From Ursus arctos (lineage: Eukaryota; Chordata; Mammalia; Carnivora; Ursidae), in the NCBI RefSeq assembly GCF_023065955.2, contig NW_026622985.1, forward strand, positions 73,831,931 through 73,895,930: 64,000 nucleotides of DNA, read 5' to 3'. Under the pieces are notes generated by a model. The model saw nothing but the letters and a program-made list of their open reading frames with translations. It searched no databases and was not told the origin of the DNA. This document shows, in pieces, positions 18,211 to 31,702 of the stretch. Both the position numbers and the translations under genes were made by a program. Numbering within the stretch: the first letter of the stretch is position 1; each line of letters starts with the position of its first letter.

Positions 18211-21114
18211 AATTCCTGCTTTTTTATCATATACACCTGTTAATTCTCACTGCTTTCCCCATTGGAGATGCTATTAGGAGTTTGGTACATAGCTCCGTTT
18301 TAAACATACACTCTTGATTTTAATTCCAAGTAATTAAAACTCTTAGGCTGTCAGCATTTATGGTCACTAGATTTATATAACACTGGGCTTTATTTAGCAT
18401 TACCTTATTGCTCCATAAACATTTTTAGGGAAGACTAGCCGTTTATGAAATGCACTTCAATCTGTACTATGAACATTTCTATTTTTTCTATCACGGTATT
18501 AAATTCTGCTTATACTTGGCTTATGCAACCAACAAATTGGGTCTATGGTAGGTTGATGGTAGAGTCAATTAATATAGATGAGTGAACATCTGGTATTGAA
18601 AAATCCCACGTCATCACTGGGGTTTTTTTGTTTTTATTTTTTTCCCCTTCCCAAATGGTCTTGGTTATTTTCTTGCATTTATTTTTCAAGATGTATTTTA
18701 GGATTTGTCATGTCCCCCCAAATCCTGCTGTGATTACCGTTGGAATAGCATTTTTATTAACCTGGGAGGATTTGACATAGGATGTCTTTCCATTTGTTAA
18801 TGTTTTCCTTTTATTAAACTTTGTATTTTCTTCACCTGCATAATTGCTGAACTGAATGAAATTGCTTTCGTATTGTAATGGGATCTTTTCTCTAATATAT
18901 TTCTTATTAATTATTGATAGAATATAGAAATGCTATATAATTTGTAAATATTGACTTTATAATATCTCATTATTTTTCGGTAGCTGCCTTTGGGTTTTCA
19001 AGGTAAATAATCATATAGTTATAAATAATTCCTGGGTGATTTCCTTTAACAAAATATTTCACAATGCTAAAGCTTGCCTTCCTGAAATACATTGTATGTG
19101 CTGGTGGTACAGCGCATGATACTGCTGGATTTTTTAAAGGCTCCTTCCATTTACAATGGCATTCGGGAAGACTTTTTACATCTCTATTTTGACAAATCAA
19201 AACTGAAGTATTTCTTTCTCTGTAGGTTTGTTACCTTTCAGGAGTCAGTAACAGGGTAATACTGGCTTAACCAAGGAATTAGGACGCTTAGCATCTTTGG
19301 TTATTTCCTGCAAAATAGCTTTCAAAGGAAACCAACTGAATTAAGTGCTGTTGGGCTAAGGCCTGGGATAGATGTGTAGGAATCAATCTCCAGTAGCATA
19401 CGCCAGCACTGGCATCATGGGAGGCATTAGGCTGGCCCTCAGAAGCTAGAGGAGACCCTATCACCCCATCTTCATTTCTCAGAGACCACCTGAGTGGTTT
19501 AAAAATAGAAATACATTCTCAACCTTCCCATGTGACCTGGCAAAATACTGACATGACTCTTAAGTAGAAGCTATACGCTTCAGCAAATCCAATGGAAATG
19601 TATATTTTTGTGTTATCTCTTTTATAAGTCAGATTCAAGATTGCTATAAGCATCTACACTGGCATTATCCCACATTTGTAATGCAACATTAAATGCAACC
19701 CCGAAATCACACAAAACATTGAAATAATTTTTAAAGAACTATATAACCTTTAGCAATGGGATGTATTTTTATCTATTTTGCATTTAATTAGCATGCAGAT
19801 CATCTGGCAGTTGCAAAAACCAGACCTTAAGATAAAATTATATAAACAAAAGTAACCTTATTTTGGCTTCAGAACACTGGAATAATATTTTTTCAGGGTT
19901 GAATGTAATATTTATGCTTAAGTGTTTCCTTAAATAAACTTCCTTAAAAATGTTCACTAATCTTGCTATCGTTGAATACACACCTCCTCCAAAATGGACA
20001 GAACCTTCAGGAAAACACTGGTACACCTCCTCGCCTATCATATTTAAAGTTGTAGGATAACCAAACGGGGGCGGAAGGCGCTGCACATAACAGCAGCTTA
20101 CAGCCTTGGGACCTGGAATATTAATCAGTGGTTAACTGCAAACTGAGCTCTGATTTACCGTCCGCAGGGATTCCTTACCACAACCCACTGATTTCACTGC
20201 TCTTCTTAGGAGTCACTTCATCTGAGGGCCTGATCATAAAAAACTAAACGTCCCATAGCTACAGGAAAACAATTCATTTCTTTGGGGTTAGCAGGGTATA
20301 ATTGGTTTTAAAACGCATTGCTATTACATTTTTTCTTCGAAATGGAAATAGCTTCAACATTTTTATGATTCTAAAAGAATGCACATTTGTTGTATTCAAA
20401 TAAAAAGGCAAGGCCAGAAGTTACAAAGAATACATTTTAAATCACCTATAATTCCTCTACCCAAAAATCACTACTGTTAACGTTTTGGTTTAGATCTTTA
20501 CAGAATTTCTACTCAAATAAATCTTCTAAAAGGGTTCATGCTCTCTTGCACATAATAACTAAAAATACTTATCTTCAAAATAAATAGCTTGTGTTTGTTT
20601 AAATATTCTGTATTTTTTTTAGCTGTGTCCATTGTATCCTCTTATATGGAACAAAAAAATGTGGCTCTAAACCATTATATAGTACTTAGGAATTTTAAAA
20701 ATCCACGTGAGCTAGTATTGCCTTCATTAGTCATCAATAACATATAGTTTATGGGACCATATTGACCGAAAATAATGTCTCGCAATTGCATCAAAAATTA
20801 AAAATTAATAAATTGAATTCATGATGTGTTATTCATTTGTGAAGACACTTCAAACATCTTTCCAGTATTTTCTCTCCTCCTTACTCCCAACCCACCCCAC
20901 AATCTCTGTTTTTATCCCTTCCTGATTTCCTCTGACTGTTGGTATTAACAACCTGAGTTTCATTAACCTAATGATTAAAACTGACAATTATACTACCTCT
21001 GAAACTAATAATACAGTATATGCTAATTAATTGAATTTAAGTAAAATCATAGACTAGCACCAGGGCAACTTTTTGTAAACTGTACAAATAGACTATAAAT
21101 ATGGCCTCTTTGTT

Positions 21115-21137
21115 TGTGTGTGTGTGTGTGTGTGTGT
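21115..21137. repeat. (TG)n microsatellite
   Basis: About 11 uninterrupted TG units in the last CPED1 intron. Confidence 0.85.
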
Positions 21138-21601
21138 CGATATGCATAAAATATCTGTGAATGGGATCACAAAGAAACCAGTAATATATGTTGCTTCTGG
21201 GGAGTCAGCTGAGTGACTGGAGGTGGGGAGGCAGAGCTGGGGAGAAAATTTTTGTTATATATCCTCTTATGCTTTGTAAATGCTTTATAATTCTGCCAAT
21301 TCAAAAAAGTTTAAGATAAAATATATTTGCATATGTACAAGCATCTATAAAGTTATTAGCTTAATAGGGCATGGGCTGTGTCTACAGATTCCTTACTACC
21401 TTACTGAGTGCCCAGGAAAGTACATTGCTTGTAAGTATCACCTTATGGCTGTGCAATAAGGAAGTGTTTTTCTTTTCTCTGAAAATAGTTTTAATTTCCA
21501 TTCTATAAAAGAGTGCATGGCAAGTTTAGAATACCCTGTTTGAATCAGTGACCCAGCAAAGGCACCTCAGTGTCTTTTCTATATGTTAGCTTCTGGCCTA
21601 A

Positions 21602-21682
21602 GTACACACACACAGACACACACACACACACACAGAGACACACACACACACACAGAGACACACACACACACACACAGACAAC
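21602..21682. repeat. Interrupted (CA)n microsatellite
   Basis: CA repeats broken by periodic 'cagaga' or 'cagaca' units, about 80 bp long, roughly 290 bp before the terminal CPED1 exon. It is likely length-polymorphic. Confidence 0.9.
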
Positions 21683-21947
21683 AGTGTGATAGAGAAATCA
21701 TCTGAAATTATTCCTCAGTTGCACTGGAGTCAGCTGCCCTGATGTAAGTAAAATGGCAAATTCTAATTCCGTCTTTAGTTTTTGTGGGGTTTTTTGTGTT
21801 TGTTTTTGAAAGGTAAGTGTCTCTGGCTCCTGGTTACGTAGGTCATATTTATGCCCGTTAGGCGACATCTGTGCGATAAAGGTGCTGTTCAAGTTTGTGA
21901 GTTAGTTAATACTGCACGATGCAGGGCTTGAAGGTCCTTGATTTTGA

Positions 21948-22193
<246 letters not shown>

Positions 22194-23955
22194 ACTCCCT
22201 GCGGGAGGACTGGGCTTGGAATTGGAGGCAAGGCGCTCACTCACCTGGACAGTGGTCTAAGAACCAGATTCTGTACATCACGTGTATTTGGACGGACCAC
22301 ACACGACGCGCCCTGGCACACACACACGCTGATGCACACACGGCTAAAAAAGTAGTAATAACACTTTTTTCCTCCAGCTTTATAAAGCCGAGATGTACAC
22401 TTGAAAATCATTTGTTTTCAAGGGGAACGCTAGAGCTAGAAAAGGTCGCTTGAAATACGATCGTAAATTAGAACCACTGTGGGGTAAGTATTGCATTGTG
22501 ATAATAAGGAGAAATAGAGACACTTGAATTATGTGGACAAAAAGACAAAGCTCTTGAGTGTTGCGTTATCTTCTCTCTCGGTACATTAATACTGAAAAGG
22601 AGAGAAAAGCAGTTACATTCCACTTGCAAGTACGGATTGTGTTTGTGTCGTCCCAGGAAAAAAAGTGATGTTTATGATGGCTTAGGCTTTGTGAATCTAA
22701 TGCTCATGAAAATATTTCTTCCTGTATTTCTTGAATTTTACAATCGAAAGGAAAAGAACAGGAATGCTCCACGAGGAATTCGAAGCGATTCTATGAGAGA
22801 GATAGGAAATGTAATATTTTACAGTTAAAACACCAATGCATTTAACTTTGCACTCTTCGTACTTTTCGTAAACATTCCCTCCTATCCTGTCTGTGAACTT
22901 GGGTGGGTAAAAAAGCAGTCTAAGTTGATTAAATATGTAATTTTAAAGTGTATTATTTTATTATGTTTTACTGATGATACTACTTAAGAAAGCTTTTGTT
23001 TGCTGTTAGAACCCTGTGTAATTTAAGCTTACATTTTATGTAAATATTTTCAAAGGATTAGCCATTTGCAAGTGCATAGGTGTTTATTTTCATACATTTG
23101 TATGTGTCCACAAATATTATGTTACTAGTAACGATATTTTGATTTATCTAATACAAATTTAGAGTAAACATAAAATTATTTTTTTATTAAAACTGTAGCA
23201 TATATATACAACATACCCAATTCTAGTATCGAGAACTTTCTCTTCTACCTGCTAATTTCAAAATAGTGCATTTCTTTATTTTACAAGTGCTTTGTTGAGA
23301 GCTAGCCCACAGTTAAAATTGGTTTTTAAAGAACTGTTTTCCTTTGGGGGGGGATAAAAAAAAACCTGAGAGAGTTATTCAATACATGTTTGAAATTACA
23401 AAATACACAAATACCTCAATTTCATTATCATACCAAAAAAAGACTATTTTGATCAATCAGTTCCTTAGTATGAATATCCACCTCTTTAAATACTCTATTT
23501 TTATATATATTTTTATATGGAAGTAAACATGAATTTATATTTAACTGTCTTAAATTATATTTAAGCACAACTATCACTTGATAGAAACAGTACATATCTG
23601 TCTTTGGCAGATGATAGATTTTTTTTTAAATGGTACAGAATTACCCTTTAAAATGAAAGATTTTTCTAATATCTGCAACTATAGGCAAGCACCATTTTTA
23701 GGTTTCCGATTATTCTTTTTAATGATAGAAAATGTTGCCAATTCATGCAGCCTCTCCATCGTGTTCTGATGTATTACATGCTCATAACAGGATTATAGTC
23801 TGTGGATGTTTCTTGTAATTTACTACCAACCTAACTATAATAACCGTCTGACTGAGGTTAGTCTGGCATTTACCTCTTCACCGTTGAAATAATAATAGAT
23901 ATTAGAAACAAGTGTAATAATACTATTAATAAATGTCTTCCTGGCAATAGTCTGT
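22194..23955 (+). other. CPED1: CPED1 3' UTR (probable extent)
   Basis: Sequence after the stop is AT-rich, repeat-free and lacks long ORFs, as expected of a vertebrate 3' UTR. The right boundary is set by the first well-placed AATAAA and is inferred. A longer form ending near 25.15 kb (AATAAA close to 25143) cannot be excluded. Confidence 0.5.
23928..23933 (+). terminator. CPED1: Candidate CPED1 poly(A) signal AATAAA
   Basis: AATAAA about 1.7 kb after the CPED1 stop, followed within 25 bp by the GU-rich sequence 'agtctgtgttcaga', a typical downstream element. Confidence 0.45.
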
Positions 23956-24273
23956 GTTCAGAGAGTATCCTTTATTCTCCTTTTCCCCGGAGGCATACAA
24001 CCAGACAGAGACTGCTTGGTGGACATCATACAGATTCAACTATTCGAGTGTGGTTTCATAGGATAACTGTCTAGTTCCTTCCAAATCCTGATAGCCTCCG
24101 AATTTTGATCAGATGAACTCCCTGCTGTACAGTGACCAAAAGTTTTGAACATAGTGCAGTGAAGAGTTGTTTTTTTTCTTTTTAAAGATAATGCGCTGAG
24201 ATGTTAGGAATCATTTTAGTTACTCCTAAATTGAAAAAAAAAAAAGGTTTTATTTTACCTTGTGGAAATAGGG

Positions 24274-24303
24274 GTGTGCGTGTGTGTGTGTGTGTGTGTG
24301 TGT
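24274..24303. repeat. (GT)n microsatellite
   Basis: About 14 GT units just after the CPED1 3' end. A second GT run lies at 24519-24545. Confidence 0.85.
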
Positions 24304-25281
24304 ACTTGTATGTGCTTAGCACATTCATAAATCGAGTGGAGAAAATAGGAGTAGGTATTTAAGCATATTTTTATATGTAAAAGTTAAAGGAAGTGTATTA
24401 TTTTTGGTAAGAACTGATTAGTATCCAATCTAAACTGAACTCAACTAAAGAAAACATTGACAATATTAAAAGTCAGGAATAACTGCATAAGCATTTCCAA
24501 GCATCACTGTTGACATTGTGTGTGTGTGTGTGTGCGTGTGTGTGCAGTTAAAAGCACAGTGAGCTATTTGCCAGCCATCCAAGTAGGCGACTAGGGTCCT
24601 GGAGGGACATATGAAAAAGAAGGGCTCACCATTGCCTGCCAGTTGGGTTCACACTTGGGTCATTTGATCTTCCTCATGTTAGACGCCCCTGTGCCTAGCA
24701 GTCAACTCTACAAAACAATAATCTCCACTTAGAAAGCACTGGAAGAAGTCACGGGTGTTAGACATGGAAATAGTGCCGGTCGTGTTTATGCGGAAAACAT
24801 AATGCTGTTGTGCATTTGAAGTTTCTTCTTGCAGTTCCATTTCACTGAAGGACTCCAAGAAGAAATACAGAAACTGGTCAAAAAATGTGTAACCCACTAA
24901 GAGTTATTTCAAAGCTACAATGCTTTGGCACGGTGGGGAGTCGGGGGTCTAATACAGAAATAAGGTTAAGAGCCTGGAGAGAGAGTCAGGGTTAGGGCCT
25001 TATTAAGGCTCCTTAACTTGAACAAATACTGAAAGAATCATCAGTATCTGAAATTTTTCCCCATGAATTTTCACCTTGCAAAAAGAAACAACTCAAAAGT
25101 GAAAAATATCATCATCATCGGTGGCTAGGATTATTGTATTTAAAATAAACAAACATAAATTTGAGTAAGTTCATAAGGGCTGATAACTTCAAAAACATAC
25201 ATCCGAGTGCAGAACGATACTACAGCCGATTCTACCATTTTGACTGGATCGAGAAGTCCTTGCTCCAGAAATACTATTGTA

Positions 25282-25299
25282 GTCTTTCTTTCTTTCTTT

Positions 25300-25351
<52 letters not shown>

Positions 25352-25369
25352 TTTCTTTCTTTCTTTCTT

Positions 25370-25416
<47 letters not shown>
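25282..25416. repeat. (CTTT)n/(CT)n compound microsatellite
   Basis: A 135-bp homopyrimidine tract made of CTTT units with an internal (CT)n block of about 20 bp. It is long and nearly pure, so probably hypervariable. The 85-87 codon ORFs over it are Phe/Leu/Ser repeats and not genes. Confidence 0.97.
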
Positions 25417-27070
25417 AACGTGTACTTTGATTGCTCTTGGAAACTAAGGCATTCTGATAGATCACTTTGACTTAGGGGGATGAACCAGAAGTTGTCAGAA
25501 GACCCAAAGACCTCCTAAAGACAGCAGGATCATGCCAGTGCCTCCAAACTCGATTTTGTATTTGGCAAGGCTTCCAAGGTTTCAAACTGTCAAAGAACCT
25601 TTTATCATGTTTTTATTGCTGCAGTAACTGCTATTATCAACTTCCATATTTCTTTTATGATTCTGTCACTCGGTGTAGGGGGCGGGAGAACTCATTTTTT
25701 CTAACTGATATAGACCATGCAGTCCTCCTAAAATGGGGCTCCATTTGTTTTCTTTACAGTCGTCGAAATATAAAGAATTTGTTTTACGGCTCTATTAAAT
25801 GTCGGATCGTTATGCTTTAATACATGCAATACACAATCAAAACGCTAATTCTTACACTTAATCAAGAATATTTACAATTTTTAAGTATATTTGCAATGTA
25901 AATGAAGATAATTACTTGAACCCAACTAAGAGGAAGAACAAAATTAAACAGCTGCCTTTAGAGAAAACACCAAAAAGGGGGGTTCATATTCTGACAAGGT
26001 CGTCGTATTTAGGTAGATTGGGTTTTGAATTTGGTCTCCGCCAACTGGCTGGTTATGAGGAGATATGTAATAGATCTAACCAAGACATGTTTTTAGGAAA
26101 TTTATATATAATGTCATATTGTTATTTTTATTACATGAAAAAGTAATTCCTATAAAGTTTATTAAAATGTTTTGATATTTTTAAAAAGCAGAGTAATTAT
26201 AATTGATTATTAGTACATAAGAATTTAAAGAAGTAACATGATATCATAAATATAAAATATAGTCAATTGATTCTCAACTATTTAATGAAAAATTTCCTTA
26301 TTTTATGGTTGGCCGGTGAAATGCATCAATTTGATGCAGCTTTTAGTGATAGGCTAAATGACGTAATGATGATGGTATATGATTTATTTATTCATATATT
26401 TTGTCCAATTGTATTTCCATTTTTTCCCTATAATAAAAACTGTTCAAAATGTATAGATTGAAATCTCAGTGTATGGCATCAAGGTCAACATTTTAATTTA
26501 TAGTCTATGATTTGATTTCTTATTTGGTCTATAATTTATATGCTTTTAAAATTAAATAATTTGAATATTAGAAAAAATTAAGAACATTAAAGTAAAATGG
26601 GCCTATGATGTAATATCTAATCAATCGTATACCCACTTAGATATAACAGGCTGTTTGGTCTCCAGTAGAGCTGTCATTAATAGCTGGGGCTCAGAATTCT
26701 TGACATCCCTCCGCAGCGAGCACACACAGCTGAACGGATGGTACAAAATGCCGACACTGACACTGAAGCCGACGTGACTTAGGTTAATCCAGGGCGCCCA
26801 TCGCAATCAGAACAGGTGGGAAGGAGGGCTATAGCATAGGCCTTCGTCTCCCACTGGGTTCTAGAATGGATAAGAGTTATGAGCACCTTCTCCAGCTGCC
26901 TTTGACAGCACTTGCTCATCTCTCTTCAAATCTCTTCTTAAGACACAAGTCCTCATTCCTAAGGAAAAAATACGTAATCATTTTCAAACTTCAGTGGACC
27001 AAAATCTATCACCTAGATTAACCAAATAGCAGCTGAATGTAACTTTAACAATACTTGCTTATTTCCGATT
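25417..27070. other. Intergenic AT-rich unique sequence
   Basis: No exon, RNA gene or transposon was recognised. The stretch is unusually AT-rich and repeat-free, and could include conserved non-coding sequence. That needs alignment to test. Confidence 0.4.
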
Positions 27071-27297
27071 AAGAAAATAGAAAATAGGGGCTCCTGGGTA
27101 GCGCAGTCGTTAAAGCGTCTGCCTTCGGCTCAGGGCGTGATCCCGGCGTTATGGGATCGAGCCCCACATCAGGCTCCTCCGCTAGGAGTCTGCTTCTTCC
27201 TCTCCCACTCCCCCTGCTTGTGTTCCCTCTCTCGCTGGCTGTCTGTCACATAAATTAAAAAAAAAAAAAAATTAAAAAAAAAAGAAAATAGAAAATA
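27071..27297 (+). mobile_element. CAN-SINE, plus orientation, with TSD
   Basis: A SINE from about 27087 to 27281 with a well-preserved head (gcgtgatcccggcgttatgg) and an A-rich tail interrupted by 'att'. The 16-bp duplication aagaaaatagaaaata flanks it at 27071-27086 and 27282-27297. Confidence 0.95.
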
Positions 27298-28985
27298 ACC
27301 TGTAACCTTCAAGAGAACTGAAGAACTGAAGAACTTGAACAGCAATTCGTTTGCGGCCCTGGCATCATTCACCCACCATGACGGTTTCTGCCCGTCTTTA
27401 GTTTTGTCTTTGAGGTGGAGCTTACACGGTGTTTTCTGCGTGTATTTAATATGTAATACAAGATACATTTTTAAACTTACATTTTTACGTTGTCCTCCTT
27501 GCCTTAATTACATGTAACATGAAGCCTATGTTTTAATGGGCATGAGCTCTCCAGTTTTACAGTATCATAAAGAGTTCTATGAGCCTTTTGTTAAAAATCT
27601 GTGCCTGTGTCACTGGCAGGGCATGAAAGCATTTGCAGCTACCTCTTCTACTTATAAGATAAAATATGGTCCAAATTAGGAATAGCACAGGGGGAAATAA
27701 AACAATTCCTCTGTAGACTAAAACGAGTATAGTCATCAAATGGCGCAGATTCGGATTCATCAGCTTCCACCACATGTGCACACCCCCCGGGGAACACCTG
27801 GTCTCTGTAAGTACTTGTCTCTAACGAGTCCCCATGTCTATGCTCATATTAGTTATGCAAAATCAATGGCATGTTTTTAAAAGGGTGTGGCTACAACCCT
27901 TAGCACAAGTTATTCCTGCCAAGAACAGGAATCATTTCAATAGGATGGAGTTCCAGGGCCATGTTATCGGGGAACATCCGGAACTCTCTCTTGGCCACCT
28001 GTCCTATAAATAAATTGATATTTTCCATGAATTATTTATGGACTCTACGATGAGCCTGATAGAGACATTGCATCTCAGGTTCCTATTTCCCAGAAGAATG
28101 GGCAGTCTCAAGTGGGCGATTGGCCTAAGTGGTATTTTTCTCTTTCCTGGGGTCATGGTAAGTCTTTGAAGTACTGAGTTTCTGAAAGTCAATTTCTCTT
28201 CCAATGGAAGCCTCCCTGGGCATCATCTTCAGTAAACTGTTATCAAATACAGTGAAAATAAAAGCCTTTCCCTCACCGACTTGTTATGCTGCCTCTGCGG
28301 ACATGAAAGCCTGTGGGGCCGAAACCAAGCCTTCCTTCCTTCGTGTCCAGGGAAGAGTGTGTATCAATAAGGGACTCGGAAACGGGCATTCTGGATTATT
28401 TTAAACAAAACTCACAATGAATAAACATACATACACACTTCTGTTTGTAAGTATATGTGTGCACACGCACACGCGCGTGCACACACACACAGTGTAATAG
28501 ATAATAGAGAAGCACCAAATAACCCTATGTCCATTGCGTTCATTTCTTTAAAACATTCCTCTTCTTTTTAAATTTATAGCAGCATGTAAAACCTTTAGAA
28601 TAACAGGTTCTCTATCTCTGGATGCTTTCCCCGGGTGCTCGTCTGGGCATGTGGGGAATGTGGTCAGAGGCCTCTGCCAGGCAGAGCCGGGAGGGACGAG
28701 CTAAAGGAAGTGTCTGGCAGATGCTTCTCCTGAGAGGTGACAAGTGTCCAGACTGCCAGAAGTCCTCAGAACGGGAAGATGCTAGGAAAGTTTCAACTAC
28801 GGACTCATGAGGACTCCCACGACTAAAACTACAAGGAGAATGTGCTGAAAGAAGAAGGACTGGGCCGCTCTGTGCCCTACTGAAAACAAATGGGTCACTG
28901 GGACTCTCTCGGGGCACTTCCTCTGGGTCGGGCTTCCTGTCCTGCGCTCTGCCTCTCCGTGCCCCTCCCCCTCGGAGTTTCCTGG
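27298..28985. other. Intergenic sequence between CPED1 and WNT16
   Basis: Mostly unique sequence with a CA-rich alternating tract at about 28455-28490. GC content rises after 28600 toward the CRE/CCAAT block. A 129-codon minus-strand ORF (28612-29001) is present but not recognised as any family. Confidence 0.4.
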
Positions 28986-29110
28986 GCGGCTCTGACGTCA
29001 TAGGGCTTCCCCATTGACCAATATGGACGTGGGTGAGGAGCGAAGGCTGTGGCGGTTAGGGAACCCTGGAAGCTGTAATGGGGGTGGGAGCCGCTGGGTG
29101 GAAGGCACTT
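28986..29110. promoter_or_regulatory. Candidate regulatory block with CRE and CCAAT
   Basis: A perfect palindromic cAMP response element, TGACGTCA, is at 28993-29000, and a CCAAT box (attgaccaatatgg) is at 29018-29022, in a locally GC-rich stretch. Spacing of such sites within 30 bp is typical of promoters or enhancers. No transcript is known to me from this position, so function is inferred from motifs only. Confidence 0.35.
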
Positions 29111-29379
29111 GGCAAGATGGTACCTAGGCTGAAACCATAACTGCCCATCCCCAAGTCTGAATTTTTACTCAGCTTTCACCTCCTTGTCTGGATCTGTTTC
29201 CCCTTTTTGTTATTTCCGCAGCCCCTGTGCCCATCTCTGTTGTGCGACCTCATTATATAATAGTTATCTGTAATCATCTCTTTCTATCCCACCCCACTAG
29301 CCTTAGCCTCTCAAGGCCTCGGACTGAGTCTTACTGGTCTTTCTATCATGCAGTATCTCACAGAGCGTGGGCTCGCCAC

Positions 29380-29600
29380 ATGCTTTCCTCCCAGTCTCTT
29401 GTCTCTGTCTACCCCTTCTCAGCTCAGATGTCATCCCCTCCAGGAATTTTTCTCTGATTCCTCAGATACCAAAGTGTGCTTTCTTCGTGCTCTGCTTACC
29501 CTTATGCCAGCCTTTAGCTTTCATGGTTTCCTATGTTGCACCCCCTGGAATGCACACTCCAGGAGGAAGGGACTTTTTTGTTTCACTGGTTGTGTTTATT
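29380..29600 (+). repeat. L2 LINE 3' part, interrupted
   Basis: L2-like order in sense: 'cagctcagatgtcatcccct', 'ccaggaatttttctctgatt', 'ctggaatgcacactccagga'. It stops at about 29600, where an antisense L1M begins, and seems to resume after 29940 ('gaaaagacactcagtgaatt'). Confidence 0.6.
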
Positions 29601-29935
29601 TATTATTTATTTTTAACTGTTTTCTTGAGATATAATTTACATACCATAAGGTTCACTCCTTAAGTCTACAGTTCAATGGTTTGTTTGTATTTTGACACAG
29701 GTTTGCAATCATCACCATAATCTAACTCTAGAACATTTTTGTTGCCCCAAAAAGAAAGAAAGCAGTCACTTTCCACACTTCCCCTCCTCCACCCCAGCAG
29801 TAGGCAACCGCTGATCTACTTTGTGTTTCTATAGATTTGCTCATCCTGAACATTTCACATAAATAGGATTATACAATGTGTAGTCTGCGGCTGGCTTCTT
29901 CCACGCAGTGTTTTAATCTTTGCATTCTCAGTTTG
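29601..29935 (-). mobile_element. Old L1M fragment, minus orientation, inserted in L2
   Basis: Reverse-oriented L1 3' region of an old mammalian subfamily: 'ttgagatataatttacatac', 'tttgcaatcatcaccataat', 'aatctaactctagaacattt', 'atttcacataaataggatta'. It sits inside an L2 copy whose two parts flank it. There is no coding capacity. Confidence 0.7.
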
Positions 29936-31690
29936 GAAATATATTGCCTAGCAAAGAAAAGACACTCAGTGAATTTTTATAACATGAAAAAATAAATGCC
30001 CTGACAAATTCCAGCATTTTCTGGAGGTAGGAATTGTGCTCTGAATAGAACTTGTCGAAGAGGCTTTGAGAAAGCATTCTGTTAGAGATCGCATTATCAG
30101 CATTATCACTTCCTCAAACCCTCTCTAGCAAGTTCTGATTGTTTGCTAATTCCCTTTGTGCCCCGAGGGCGGAGGTGGGGCCCAGAGAGGTGGCTGGAGA
30201 AGGTGTGAGCCACAGCAGAAGCTGCCTGCCTGGCCTCTGGAGAGGCTGTCTGGTGCTGGGGAAGCCGCTGACGGCAGCAGCAAGACTTGTGATCCACAGA
30301 GACGTCAGGGGCTTCAGACCTCCTCTGCGCTGTGCCCACTCATTGCTCAACTCAACACTTGCTGATGCTCTCTGCCCTGCCCCTGTCGGAACTGGAAACG
30401 GTGTCACGTCGTGTCACGCCCAGGGTTAGTGAAGCAACAGGCCTATACCTCAAGCCCTCACAAGCGGACTGAAGCTTTAAAAGAGGACAAATGAAGACAT
30501 TTTTCGTTGCAGAATTTCAGACCTCAGCAATCCGGAAATGGGGCTGCTGGAGGAAGCAGGGAGCATCACATAACTTAACCCAAAGGTTCTCCCATTCCCA
30601 AGAACAGAGGAGGCAGGAGAGGCAGTAGTGATGGCCAAGGGCTGTCTGTTAACCAGATCCTAGAGCGTGTGGCAAGAAGTCCACACAGGCCCTGCCCTTC
30701 AGGCATGCATACCAATGGGGCATGACTTCTGATCTAGAAACATTCTACTAACTTTCTTTTTCTACCGTACTATTGTCAAATGCAATATTAATGTAGCATC
30801 AAAATTCATCATTTTTATGTCATAAATCTTTCTATAATTTTATATATAATAAGTGCTTACAGATGCAAATCATGTTTAAATGGAAGGACATAATGGTTAA
30901 AAGAAGTATTGGCCATATTGTAGTAATTTTGCGAACAGCTGTTTCAAGTTAACATGTGTGTATTCCCAGTCTTGTGTATATGAGATACAAGTTAATGTCA
31001 ACAGTACATTAACAATGCAACTGAATTTAATTACAGAACTAAAAATGCTATGGGTGGAGGGATTACATTTTCATTGAAAAGCATAGGTAGGGAGACATCT
31101 GTTTCTGGTGCGTTTCAAATAGGTACTTGCATCCTTTCCACACTCTGATTCCACAATTTTTTTTGCAACAGCGAATTAACTGAAAGAGTTCCCTGCATAT
31201 ATTTTCCTAGAACAAGATAGCAGGTATGTTCATCAGCAACTTAATTTTTCAAGGTATAACATATGCCTTTTAAATATGAATCTGCCAAGTGTTAAGAGGT
31301 CTGCAAGCCATGAGAAACATACTCCTTCTTTAGCACAAAGTTAGGTCTGGAATAAAGAGCAAAAAGAAAGCTTCTTGCTTTGTTACCAGATGGCTCCCCA
31401 CCGTGTCCACAATTCTTTATTTTACTAGATTCTTCTGTTTGAAATCCTTTCAATTATTGAAATCACTTAACGTTAACCTCCAGGGTCTTTTAAGACGCTA
31501 ATATCCTTGGAAAGTTCGGGCTATTAGACATTTGCAGTACGAGTGAATTTAATCACAGTTTTCTCCAAACAGCTAGTAAATCCAACGCACTGGGTAAATA
31601 AGAGAACTCTGTACAATTCTGAAGGGAACCCTGTTGCAAAGAAGATTCCTCATGGAGAAAGGGGGACCCTGAAAAGCAGAGGGGCACTGG
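29936..31690. other. Intergenic sequence
   Basis: Begins with the short continuation of the interrupted L2 (to about 29998). Then comes a moderately GC-rich segment at 30130-30430 with overlapping ORFs of up to 97 codons on both strands and no recognisable protein, then AT-rich unique sequence. Confidence 0.4.
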
Positions 31691-31702
31691 TTGCCACATG
31701 GT

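Noticed and set aside
25161..25470. Two overlapping ORFs rich in Phe, Ser and Leu
   Set aside because: Translation of the CTTT/CT microsatellite.
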